Assembly (NCBI GenBank): GCA_005503215.1
Contig: SCNS01000022.1
Span: 16,186-80,185, forward strand
DNA: 64,000 nucleotides
From: Sphingomonadaceae bacterium 3R27C6
GTDB taxonomy: Bacteria > Pseudomonadota > Alphaproteobacteria > Sphingomonadales > Sphingomonadaceae
Direction: 5' to 3'
Shown: in pieces, positions 7,366 through 15,444 of the stretch
Layout: every line of letters begins with the position of its first letter
Position numbering within the stretch: the first letter of the stretch is position 1
Position numbers and translations under genes: made by a program
Notes under the pieces: model-generated
What the model was told of the DNA's origin: nothing
The model's database searches: none
Seen by the model: only the letters and a program-made list of their open reading frames with translations

Positions 7366-9807
7366 TCAGAATTTATACTTAGCATTCAAATAATAGAAGC
7401 CGCCGGCGACCCCGAATACACTGTGATTGTCATAGATCAGGCCGGCGCGGGCGCGCGCAGGGCCGCGGCCCGGCGGGAAGATGTTGAAGATGTTGCGTGC
7501 GCCGACGCTCAGCTCGACATCCTGAATGCCCGAATAGGTCACTTCGGCGTCGAACAAAGTCACCGCCTTGCGCGGCAGGAAGGTCGCGCCATCGAGGCGG
7601 CGCCACGCGCCATAATGGATCGCGCGCGCCATGAAGCCGAAATCGCCGACCTTGGTCGTCGCCGAGAAATTGCCGCGCCAGCGCGGCGTGCCGCGTTCGA
7701 ACTCGGTCACGATCGCGGGGCTGAAGCCCGGGGGCGGGGCGCCGCGCAGATGCTGTTCATTATAGTTCACGGCAAGGCTGAAATCGGTCGAGGCATTGTC
7801 CGACCAGCTGTGGCGATAGGTGCTCACCAGGTCGAAACCGCGCACGCGCGTGTCCATCTCGTTCTGGAAATAGCGCACCTGCTGGATGTCCGCGCCATTG
7901 GGGAAATTGATCGCGGCCAGCGCGGCGCGCTCGGCGGCGGTGGTGTTCCGCGACGGCGTCAGCAACAGGCGATCGTCGACGTCGATCTGATAGAAATCGA
8001 GCGTGGTCAGGAAACCGTCGAGGCCGGTGAAGACGACGCCCGCCGACATGTTGAACGAGGTTTCGGGCGTCAGCGCCTCTGAACCGAAGACCCGTGCCGC
8101 GGGCGACCCCGGAACCAGTACGGCATCGAGGATGAAGCCGCCGACGCCGTCGAGCTGCGAGGTCAGGCTGGTGCCGAACACCTGGCCAGCCGCCGGCGCG
8201 CGGAAGCCGGTGCTGACCGAACCGCGGAGCGCAAAGGCATCGCTCAGCTCGAAGCGCGTCGAGGCCTTGTAGCTGAAATTGTCGCCGAACTGGTCATAAT
8301 CCTCGTAGCGGGCGGCGGCCGACAGGTTCCACCAGGGCGTGATGTCGGCATCGATTTCGCCGAACACGGCATAGCTGTTCGAATCGAAGCTGCCGGCGAA
8401 TTCGGGCGAGAAACCCTGGAAACCGTTCGAGCCCGCGGGCAGGTCCCGCAGCGGACCCGTCGTGTAGCTCGCAACGTCGCCCTCGCCGATGACATAGGTT
8501 TCCTTGCGATGGCTGGCGCCGGCAAACACAAGGATGTCGTTGCTCAGCTCATAGGAGACTTCGGCGTCGAACTGGATTTCGCGCTGGGTGAGCGAACCGG
8601 GCTTGAACGCGGTCGGCGACTTGACGCCCATCGACGCGTTGATCGTGCCGGTGATCGAATAATCGACCGTGTTCGTGCCGTAGCGCGCCGACAGGTCCCA
8701 GGTCAGCGGGCCCTCCTGATCGCGGAGGCCAACGAGAGCGCTGAAATCTTCGAGGTGGCCGCGGAATTCCGGCGTGAAGCCGCCCGGATAGACGGCGGCA
8801 AGGTTGAACAATTCGGGGTGCGCGGGCGTCAGGTCGAACGCCGAATTGGCATAGGTGCCGTGGCGGTTCAGGCCGCCCGCCGTGACGGGCTGGCGCAGGC
8901 CGAAGGTGACTGAGCTCTTGCCCGTCATATAGTTGCCGAAGCTGTAGAGTTCGAGTTCGTCGCTGAGTTCGATGCCGGCGTTCCAAACCGACTTGAACGC
9001 CATGTAACGCGGATCGAGATTGCCCTCGGGATGCTCGGGAATACCGGTAATGCCCATCGCCCGCATCGCTTCGGCGCCGGAGTGGGTGGCCTTTTTGGCA
9101 TAGGCCTTCGCCTGATCGGTATATTGGGCGGCGACGTTGAAATAGGCATTGTCGCCGACCGGAACGGCCAGATGACCCTGAATGTCATAGGTGCGGCCGC
9201 CGGACGTATAATATTCGCCGACCTGCCCGATGATCGAGCCGCCGCTCCTTGCCTTTTTCAGCTCCAGGTTGATCACGCCGGCGATCGCGTCCGAGCCATA
9301 TTGGGCCGACGCGCCGTCGCGGAGCACTTCGACGCTCGACAGCGCGATCGGCGGAATGACGTTGAAATCCTGCCCCTGCGAGCCCGAGGTCGAGGCATGG
9401 CCGGTGCCGATCTGCACGATCGAGGCGCGATGGCGGCGCTTGCCGTTCATCAGCAGCAGCACATGATCGGCGGGCGAGCCGCGCAGCGTGACGGGGCGCA
9501 CGAACGACGAGCCGTCGTTGCCCTGCAGGCGCTGCGCGTTGAACGCGGGGACGAGCGTGCGCAGCGCGTCGTTCACGTCCGAATAGCCGGTCGTCGCGAT
9601 CTGTTCGGGCGCGATGACGTCGATCGCGACCGAGCTGTCGGTGATCGAGCGATCCTTGCGGCGCGTACCGATGACGACGATGTCGCTGCCGTCCGCGCTG
9701 GTCTCCGCGCCCTCTTCTTCGGGCGGAGCCGACTGGGCATGCGCCATCGGCGTGATCGCGAATGCGAGAGCCGACGACAACAACAGGCGTGACACGAACT
9801 TCGACAT
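7366..9807 (-). CDS. TonB-dependent receptor
   Basis: 813 residues from ATG 9807, with AAAGGAGGG a few bases upstream. The signal peptide ends at MAHAQSA. The plug begins DIVVIGTRRKDRS, continues with VEVLRDGASAQYGSDAIAGVINL, and the barrel ends LNAKYKF with a terminal Phe. The DGASAQYGSDAIAG signature marks the large group of proteobacterial receptors that often import peptides, sugars or other organic nutrients rather than iron. It is divergent from the amidohydrolase gene, next to an XRE-cupin regulator and peptidase genes, so oligopeptide-like import is a reasonable inference. The ligand is not known. Confidence 0.9.
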   Translation of the reverse strand: MSKFVSRLLLSSALAFAITPMAHAQSAPPEEEGAETSADGSDIVVIGTRRKDRSITDSSVAIDVIAPEQIATTGYSDVNDALRTLVPAFNAQRLQGNDGSSFVRPVTLRGSPADHVLLLMNGKRRHRASIVQIGTGHASTSGSQGQDFNVIPPIALSSVEVLRDGASAQYGSDAIAGVINLELKKARSGGSIIGQVGEYYTSGGRTYDIQGHLAVPVGDNAYFNVAAQYTDQAKAYAKKATHSGAEAMRAMGITGIPEHPEGNLDPRYMAFKSVWNAGIELSDELELYSFGNYMTGKSSVTFGLRQPVTAGGLNRHGTYANSAFDLTPAHPELFNLAAVYPGGFTPEFRGHLEDFSALVGLRDQEGPLTWDLSARYGTNTVDYSITGTINASMGVKSPTAFKPGSLTQREIQFDAEVSYELSNDILVFAGASHRKETYVIGEGDVASYTTGPLRDLPAGSNGFQGFSPEFAGSFDSNSYAVFGEIDADITPWWNLSAAARYEDYDQFGDNFSYKASTRFELSDAFALRGSVSTGFRAPAAGQVFGTSLTSQLDGVGGFILDAVLVPGSPAARVFGSEALTPETSFNMSAGVVFTGLDGFLTTLDFYQIDVDDRLLLTPSRNTTAAERAALAAINFPNGADIQQVRYFQNEMDTRVRGFDLVSTYRHSWSDNASTDFSLAVNYNEQHLRGAPPPGFSPAIVTEFERGTPRWRGNFSATTKVGDFGFMARAIHYGAWRRLDGATFLPRKAVTLFDAEVTYSGIQDVELSVGARNIFNIFPPGRGPARARAGLIYDNHSVFGVAGGFYYLNAKYKF

Positions 9808-9837
9808 TTTTCCCTCCTTTTGGACCCGTTTCCCCAC

Positions 9838-9857
9838 CGGAAATTCGTTGATTTCCG
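9838..9857. promoter_or_regulatory. CGGAAAT inverted repeat in divergent promoter region
   Basis: CGGAAAT and ATTTCCG form perfect 7-base arms with spacer TCGTTG, 31 bases before the TonB start. The same CGGAAA core appears near 6503-6508 (dipeptidase promoter) and, on the minus strand, near 7279-7284 (XRE-cupin upstream region). It is a candidate operator for the XRE-cupin regulator. Confidence 0.4.
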
Positions 9858-9983
9858 CAATGTGTCGTAATTTCCAGAATTTTCCTATCATAAAAATTCT
9901 TGCTCAACTAGCAAAAACTTCCTATGCGAATGGGGAGTGCTGCAGGGGCGGCCTCGCGGCGTGGGCCGGCGGGAGAATTTCGC

Positions 9984-11300
9984 TTGAGCGGCATTGGGAA
10001 ATTGGCGGCGCTTGCGATCGGGGCGTCGCTTTCGAGCGCTGCGGGCGCGGCACCTGCCGCGATGGATAGCGCGGACGCGCTGGTCATTCATGCGGGCGCG
10101 GTCGTCGCGATTCCGGGAGAAAAGTCGCTGGGGCCGAGCACTGTCGTGGTCCGCGATGGACGCATCGCCGAAATCCTGCCGGGCTATATCGAGCGCCCCG
10201 ACGCGCGGTCGATCGACCTCAGGGACCGGACGCTGCTGCCCGGGCTGATCGACACCCATGTCCATTTCAGCTTCTCGCCCGAGACGAAACTATGGTCGGC
10301 GGCGGTCGATACGCCCGAAGATGTCGCGCTGTTTGCTTTTTCCAATGCGAAAAAGACCCTCGAGGCCGGGTTCACGACGGTTCGCGACGTCGGGTCCGAC
10401 GGCTCTTCGATCCACGCGCTACGCGACGCGGTCAACGAGGGCACGGTCGTCGGCCCGCGCATCTTCCTGTCGGGCACGTCCTTGTCGATCGTCGGGGGAC
10501 ATGGCGACATGTCGGGGCTCAATCGCAAGACGACCGAGGCGCTCTACCCCTATGACTATACCGGCGCCTGCACCGGCGGCGTCGAATGCGCGCTGCGCGT
10601 GCGCGAAGCCGCCAAATATGGCGCGGACCTGATCAAGGTCACCTCGACCGGCGGGATCATGTCGCAGCAGGCGCGCGGGCTGGGCCAGCACCTGACCGAC
10701 GAGGAACTGACCGCGATCGTTACCACCGCGCACAGCCTCGGGCTCAAGGTCGCGGCGCACGCGCATGGCGGGGAGGGCGTTGCCGCCTCGGTGCGCGCGG
10801 GGGTCGATTCGATCGAGCATGGCACCTATCTCGACGAGGAAACCGCGAAGCTGATGGCGAAGCGCGGCACCTGGCTCGTGCCGACGCTCGGGCTGCTCGA
10901 TGCGCGGAAAGAAAGCGACGCCTCTCCCGCGGTGCGGGCGAAAATGGCCGAAGCGCGCCGCGTCGCGGGGCGGAATATCCGGCTCGCGGTCCAGTATCAG
11001 GTCAAATTCGCCTTCGGCACCGACGCCGGCGTGTCGCCGCACGGACAGAATGCGCGGCAGTTCCGCCTGATGGTCGAGCAAGGTCCGATGACGCCGATGG
11101 CGGCGCTGCGATCGGCGACCGTCGATGCCGCGGCGCTGCTCGGCCAATCGGACGATCTTGGGACGATCGAAGTCGGAAAATATGCTGACCTGATCGCGGT
11201 CGCGGGGGATCCTTATCGCGACGTAACGGTGACCGAGCACGTCTCCACCGTGATCAAGGACGGGCGCGTCATCATCCACGATGGCAGCGCGAGCCCGTGA
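9984..11300 (+). CDS. exported metal-dependent amidohydrolase (prolidase-like, COG1228)
   Basis: 438 residues if translation starts at TTG 9984, which has GGGAG eight bases upstream and gives a clean signal peptide (LSGIGKLAALAIGASL...). An ATG at 9924 is in frame but lacks a ribosome site and would put 20 odd residues before the signal. The amidohydrolase site is complete: GLIDTHVHF (HxH), carboxylatable Lys in DLIKVTSTGG, AAHAHG, EHGTYLD and FGTDAGVSPHG. This is the COG1228 group, whose characterised members are carboxypeptidases/dipeptidases acting on Xaa-Pro, Xaa-Arg or Xaa-Lys. It heads a plus-strand run with ALDH7, a TPR protein and an amino-acid permease. It is closely related to the protein at 35847-37136. 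Confidence 0.85.
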   Translation: MSGIGKLAALAIGASLSSAAGAAPAAMDSADALVIHAGAVVAIPGEKSLGPSTVVVRDGRIAEILPGYIERPDARSIDLRDRTLLPGLIDTHVHFSFSPETKLWSAAVDTPEDVALFAFSNAKKTLEAGFTTVRDVGSDGSSIHALRDAVNEGTVVGPRIFLSGTSLSIVGGHGDMSGLNRKTTEALYPYDYTGACTGGVECALRVREAAKYGADLIKVTSTGGIMSQQARGLGQHLTDEELTAIVTTAHSLGLKVAAHAHGGEGVAASVRAGVDSIEHGTYLDEETAKLMAKRGTWLVPTLGLLDARKESDASPAVRAKMAEARRVAGRNIRLAVQYQVKFAFGTDAGVSPHGQNARQFRLMVEQGPMTPMAALRSATVDAAALLGQSDDLGTIEVGKYADLIAVAGDPYRDVTVTEHVSTVIKDGRVIIHDGSASP

Positions 11301-11347
11301 CCAAAACCTGACAACAACCTGCATTTCCCCTTTCAACGGACAATTAA

Positions 11348-12916
11348 ATGAACGCTCTTGATAAGATGATTTCTCCCGGTGTCGGCCACAGCGTACAGGG
11401 CGGCTTTGCCCGTTCGGTCACCGATATATTCGGCGCGCTCGGGCTGTCGCTCGATGCCAGCCAGGATTCGGACCTCAAGGTTTTTTCGCCGGTCGACGGG
11501 TCGGAGCTCGCGGCCCTGCGTACCGACAAGGCGGGCGACATGGACGCGATGGTCGCGAACGCGCGTGCGGCTTTCGCGGTCTGGAAGGACGTGCCGGCGC
11601 CGCATCGCGGCGAACTCGTCCGGCGCTACGGCCTGCTGGTGCGCGAGCATAAGGAGGCGTTGTCGCAGCTCCTGACGATCGAGAACGGCAAGATCCTGAC
11701 CGAAGCGCGCGGCGAGGTGCAGGAAGTCATCGACATTTGCGAATATGCCGTCGGCCTGTCGCGCCAGCTGTTCGGGCTGACGATCGCGTCGGAGCGCGCC
11801 GAGCACCGGCTGACCGAATATTGGCACCCGCTCGGCGTGCTCGGGCTGATCTCGGCGTTCAATTTTCCCGCCGCGGTCTGGGCGTGGGGCACCACCGTCG
11901 CGCTCGTCTGCGGCGACAGCGCGATCTGGAAGCCGTCCGAAAAGACCCCGCTCACCGCGCTCGCGTTCGCCGGGCTGCTGCAAAAGGCGGCGGCTGACTA
12001 TGATCTCGCGCCTGATCATCTGGTGCAGGTCGCGATCGGCGATGCCGCGTGCGGCGCGATGCTCGCCGACCATCCCGACGTCGCGATCGTCAGCGCGACG
12101 GGCAGCGTTCGCATGGGGCAGGACGTCGGCGTCCGCGTCCAGCGCCGCTTTGGGCGCCCCGTGCTCGAACTCGGCGGCAACAACGCCGCGGTCGTCGCGC
12201 CGAGCGCCGATATCGGGCTTGCGCTGCGCGGGACGATCTTTGCCGCGACGGGGACGTGCGGCCAGCGCTGCACGACGTTGCGCCGCCTGATTGTCCACGA
12301 GGACATCCGCGCCGATTTCGTGAAGCGCCTGATCGCCGCGGTCGGCAGCCTCAACATCGGCAGCCCGCTCGACGACGCAACGCACGTCGGCCCGCTGATC
12401 GACAAGGCCGCCTTCGACGCGATGCAGCGTGCGCTCGACCAGGCACGCCGCGACGGCGGTATCGTCCACGGCGGCGACCGGATCGAGGTCGCGGGCCCGG
12501 ACGCCTATTATGTCCGCCCGGCAATCGTCGAGATGCCGGCACAAAGCGAAATCGTCCGCGAGGAAACCTTCGCGCCGATCCTCTATGTCCTGTCCTACCG
12601 CGATTTCGCCGAGGCCATCGCGCTGCAGAATGGCGTGCCGCAGGGGCTGTCGTCGTGCGTCTTCACCAGCGACGTGCGCGAGGCCGAGAAATTCCAGTCG
12701 GCGCAAGGCAGCGACTGCGGCATCGTCAACGTCAATATCGGGACGAGCGGCGCCGAGATCGGCGGGGCGTTCGGCGGCGAGAAGGTGACCGGCGGCGGGC
12801 GCGTGTCGGGGTCCGACAGCTGGAAGAATTATATGCGCCGCGTTACCGCGACGGTGAATTACTCGACCTCGCTCCCGCTCGCGCAGGGTGTGAAGTTCGA
12901 TCTCGATATCGATTGA
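11348..12916 (+). CDS. ALDH7-type aldehyde dehydrogenase (piperideine-6-carboxylate dehydrogenase-like)
   Basis: 522 residues. NAD(P) aldehyde dehydrogenase motifs are intact: FNFP (N172), LELGGNN (E274) and GTCGQRCTTLRR with catalytic C308. The GQRCTT and LELGGNN forms are typical of ALDH7 (antiquitin / AmaB), which oxidises alpha-aminoadipate semialdehyde, in equilibrium with piperideine-6-carboxylate, during lysine breakdown. No signal peptide, so cytoplasmic. The neighbours are a prolidase-like amidohydrolase, a TPR protein and an APC permease of the cationic amino-acid type, which fits a path from lysine-containing peptides to aminoadipate. No lysine dehydrogenase or oxidase is in the window, so the substrate is inferred. 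Confidence 0.85.
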   Translation: MNALDKMISPGVGHSVQGGFARSVTDIFGALGLSLDASQDSDLKVFSPVDGSELAALRTDKAGDMDAMVANARAAFAVWKDVPAPHRGELVRRYGLLVREHKEALSQLLTIENGKILTEARGEVQEVIDICEYAVGLSRQLFGLTIASERAEHRLTEYWHPLGVLGLISAFNFPAAVWAWGTTVALVCGDSAIWKPSEKTPLTALAFAGLLQKAAADYDLAPDHLVQVAIGDAACGAMLADHPDVAIVSATGSVRMGQDVGVRVQRRFGRPVLELGGNNAAVVAPSADIGLALRGTIFAATGTCGQRCTTLRRLIVHEDIRADFVKRLIAAVGSLNIGSPLDDATHVGPLIDKAAFDAMQRALDQARRDGGIVHGGDRIEVAGPDAYYVRPAIVEMPAQSEIVREETFAPILYVLSYRDFAEAIALQNGVPQGLSSCVFTSDVREAEKFQSAQGSDCGIVNVNIGTSGAEIGGAFGGEKVTGGGRVSGSDSWKNYMRRVTATVNYSTSLPLAQGVKFDLDID

Positions 12917-12946
12917 AGACACAATATCAGTTCGGAGAGGATATTT

Positions 12947-13942
12947 ATGATGAAGCCCAGGCATTTGAAATTGCTCGTGTCGGCCGGCCTGTTGCTGATC
13001 GCCGCGCCGGCGACGGCGACGGCGCAGGAAGGCAGCTTTCAGGGCATGTCGCTGCTCGGCGAGCGGATGGTCACCGGCCCGGCGCGCAACGCGAATGTCG
13101 CCGCGGTCGAGACGCTCGAGCGCGCCGCGCGCGATGCGAAGGCGGCGTTCGACGCCAACATGACCGTCGACAGCGCGACCTGGTACGGCCGCATCCTCTT
13201 CTATCAGGGCTATACGAAGGAATCGGCGGCGGTCTACGATCAGGCGCTGAAGCGCTTCCCCAATTCGGGCAAGCTGCTCCGCCACCGCGCGCATCGCCAT
13301 TTTTCGCTGCGCGAGTTCGACAAGTCGATCGAACTGGGGCTGAAGGCCGCGAAGCTTTACGAGAACCAGCCGCTCGAACGCGAAAAGCCGGGTCCCGACT
13401 ATTTCCCCGGCGACCCCGACGTCGTGCAATATTATCTCTATTACCACCTCGGGCAGGCCTATTTCGGCAAGCATGATTTCGACAATGCGGCGAAATGGTT
13501 CGCGAAGTCGGCCGAATCGGCGGCCTTCACCCATGATGTCGAGGCGCGCACCGCGAACGGCTATTGGGAATATCTGTCGCTCGCGCGCGCCGGGAAACTC
13601 CGCGAGGCGCAGAAGCTGCTCGATGATTATGACCTGACCTTGTTCGAGGTTCACCCGAAGGGCGGCTCGGACACCTATTTCGACGGGCTGCAGCTGTTCA
13701 AGGGCAACCGCGCCGCCGACAGCTTCTTCAGCGACAAGGACAGCGGCCGCGCTTTCGCGACCGCCGACGGGGTGGCCGCGTCGACCGCCTACAGCCTCGC
13801 CAACTATTATATCCTCCGCGGCGAGCCCGAAAAGGCGAAGCCGTGGTTGAAGCGCTCGATCGCCGTCGACAGCTGGAGCTTCTTTGCGCGCATCCAGGCC
13901 GAGGCCGACTGGCTGCTGCTGTTCCCGAACGAAAAGCCCTGA
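12947..13942 (+). CDS. exported TPR-repeat protein
   Basis: 331 residues, ATG 12947 after GGAGAGG. A signal peptide ends at ATATAQEG. The rest is helical with TPR-like units, for example ATWYGRILFYQGYTKESAAV, GKLLRHRAHRHFSLREFDKS and VQYYLYYHLGQAYFGKHDFD. Overall layout and several positions match the exported TPR protein at 4468-5397, including the WYGR motif at the first repeat and the NS(Y/G)KL motif before the second. It is likely periplasmic and sits between ALDH7 and a permease. No catalytic residues are visible and the function is unknown. Confidence 0.75.
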   Translation: MMKPRHLKLLVSAGLLLIAAPATATAQEGSFQGMSLLGERMVTGPARNANVAAVETLERAARDAKAAFDANMTVDSATWYGRILFYQGYTKESAAVYDQALKRFPNSGKLLRHRAHRHFSLREFDKSIELGLKAAKLYENQPLEREKPGPDYFPGDPDVVQYYLYYHLGQAYFGKHDFDNAAKWFAKSAESAAFTHDVEARTANGYWEYLSLARAGKLREAQKLLDDYDLTLFEVHPKGGSDTYFDGLQLFKGNRAADSFFSDKDSGRAFATADGVAASTAYSLANYYILRGEPEKAKPWLKRSIAVDSWSFFARIQAEADWLLLFPNEKP

Positions 13943-14017
13943 GCGGACGCATCGAACTGACGCATCTGGGGTGAGCGGCGGACCCGAACCATCGGGCCGG
14001 ATATTGGGAGGCGCATC

Positions 14018-15430
14018 ATGAATAACTGGACCCGCCGCAAACCCATCGCGCCGCCCGGCGAACGCAGCGCCGGCGCGCTGCCGCCCAGCCTGTCGTGGCC
14101 GCAGCTGATGGCGATGGGCGTCGGCGCGATCATCGGCACGGGAATCCTGACGCTGATCGGCGTCGGCGTCGACCGCGCGGGGCCCGCGGTGCTGCTGTCC
14201 TTCGCGATCGCGGGCGCGGTCTGCGCCTGCGCCGCGCTCGCCTATGCCGAACTGTCGGCGATGATGCCCGCGGCGGGCAGCGCCTATAGCTATTCCTATG
14301 CGGGGCTCGGCGAGGCTTTTGCGTGGATCGTCGGCTGGAGCCTGATCCTCGAATATTCGCTCGTCGTCTCGACCGTCGCGGTGGGATGGTCGGGTTACGC
14401 GTCACCGCTTTTGATGGGGATCGGGTTTCCCGAGGCGCTGACGCGTGGACCCGAACTCGGCGGGCTGATCAATCTCCCCGCGGTCGCGATCATCGCGGTC
14501 GTCGCGGGTCTGCTGCTGCTGGGGACGCGCGAGAGTGCGCGGATCAACTCGGTGCTCGTTGTCGTGAAGATCGTCACGCTGCTGCTCTTCGTCGGTTACA
14601 CCTTGCCCTATTTCGACGCCGCGCACCTCGATCCGTTCATGCCCTATGGCTATGCCGCGCAGGTCGACAGCGACGGCGTCCAGCGCGGGGTGATGGCCGC
14701 CGCCGCGATCATCTTTTTCGCCTTCTACGGCTTCGACGCGATTTCGACCGCGGCGGAAGAAACAAAGCGCCCCGCGCGCGACTTGCCGATCGCGATCATC
14801 GGTTCGATGGCCGTCTGCACGCTCATCTACATGCTGGTCGCCGCTACGGCGGTCGGTGCGACGCCTTTCACGACCTTCGCCGACAGTCCCGAGCCGCTGG
14901 CGCTGATCCTGCGTTCGATCGGGCAGGGGGGCATCGCGCAAGTCGTGGCGACGACCGCCGTTGTCGCGCTGCCGACCGTGTTGCTCGCCTTCCTCTACGG
15001 GCAAAGCCGCATTTTCCTTGCGATGGCGCGCGACGGTTTCCTGCCGCAGCGCCTCGCGCATATTTCAGGGCGCGGCACCCCGGCGCGCATCACGCTGCTG
15101 ACGGCGGCGATCGTCGCCGTCCTCGCCGGGCTGCTCCCGATCGGAAAGGTCGCCGCGCTTGCCAATGCCGGAACGCTGATCGCCTTCATCGCGGTCGGCG
15201 TCTGCCTGCTCGTCCTTCGCCGCCGCGCCCCCGCTGCGCCCCGGCCCTTTCGCGTGCGCGCGGCGTGGCTGGTCGGGCTCGGCACGATCGGCGGCTGCCT
15301 TTACCTGTTCCTCAGCCTGCCCGCCGAAACGCTCTTGTGGTGCCTCGTCTGGAATCTGATCGGGCTCGGCCTCTATGCGGCCTATGGGCAATACCGCAGC
15401 ACCTTGGGCAAGGCAGCCAGCGGCGGATAA
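14018..15430 (+). CDS. APC-family amino-acid permease
   Basis: 470 residues with about 12 membrane helices, ATG 14018 after GGGAGG. The first helix carries the GVGAIIGTGILTLIG signature of the APC superfamily, followed by AELSAMMPAAGSAYSYSY and the conserved FFAFYGFDAISTAAEE segment in the sixth helix region. These match the cationic amino-acid transporter (CAT/YfnA-like) branch. It probably brings amino acids released in the periplasm by the neighbouring peptidases into the cell. It is last in the plus-strand run and faces the sugar operon tail to tail with 14 bases between stops. No terminator is apparent there. Confidence 0.9.
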   Translation: MNNWTRRKPIAPPGERSAGALPPSLSWPQLMAMGVGAIIGTGILTLIGVGVDRAGPAVLLSFAIAGAVCACAALAYAELSAMMPAAGSAYSYSYAGLGEAFAWIVGWSLILEYSLVVSTVAVGWSGYASPLLMGIGFPEALTRGPELGGLINLPAVAIIAVVAGLLLLGTRESARINSVLVVVKIVTLLLFVGYTLPYFDAAHLDPFMPYGYAAQVDSDGVQRGVMAAAAIIFFAFYGFDAISTAAEETKRPARDLPIAIIGSMAVCTLIYMLVAATAVGATPFTTFADSPEPLALILRSIGQGGIAQVVATTAVVALPTVLLAFLYGQSRIFLAMARDGFLPQRLAHISGRGTPARITLLTAAIVAVLAGLLPIGKVAALANAGTLIAFIAVGVCLLVLRRRAPAAPRPFRVRAAWLVGLGTIGGCLYLFLSLPAETLLWCLVWNLIGLGLYAAYGQYRSTLGKAASGG

Positions 15431-15444
15431 TCCCTTTGGCGCCC

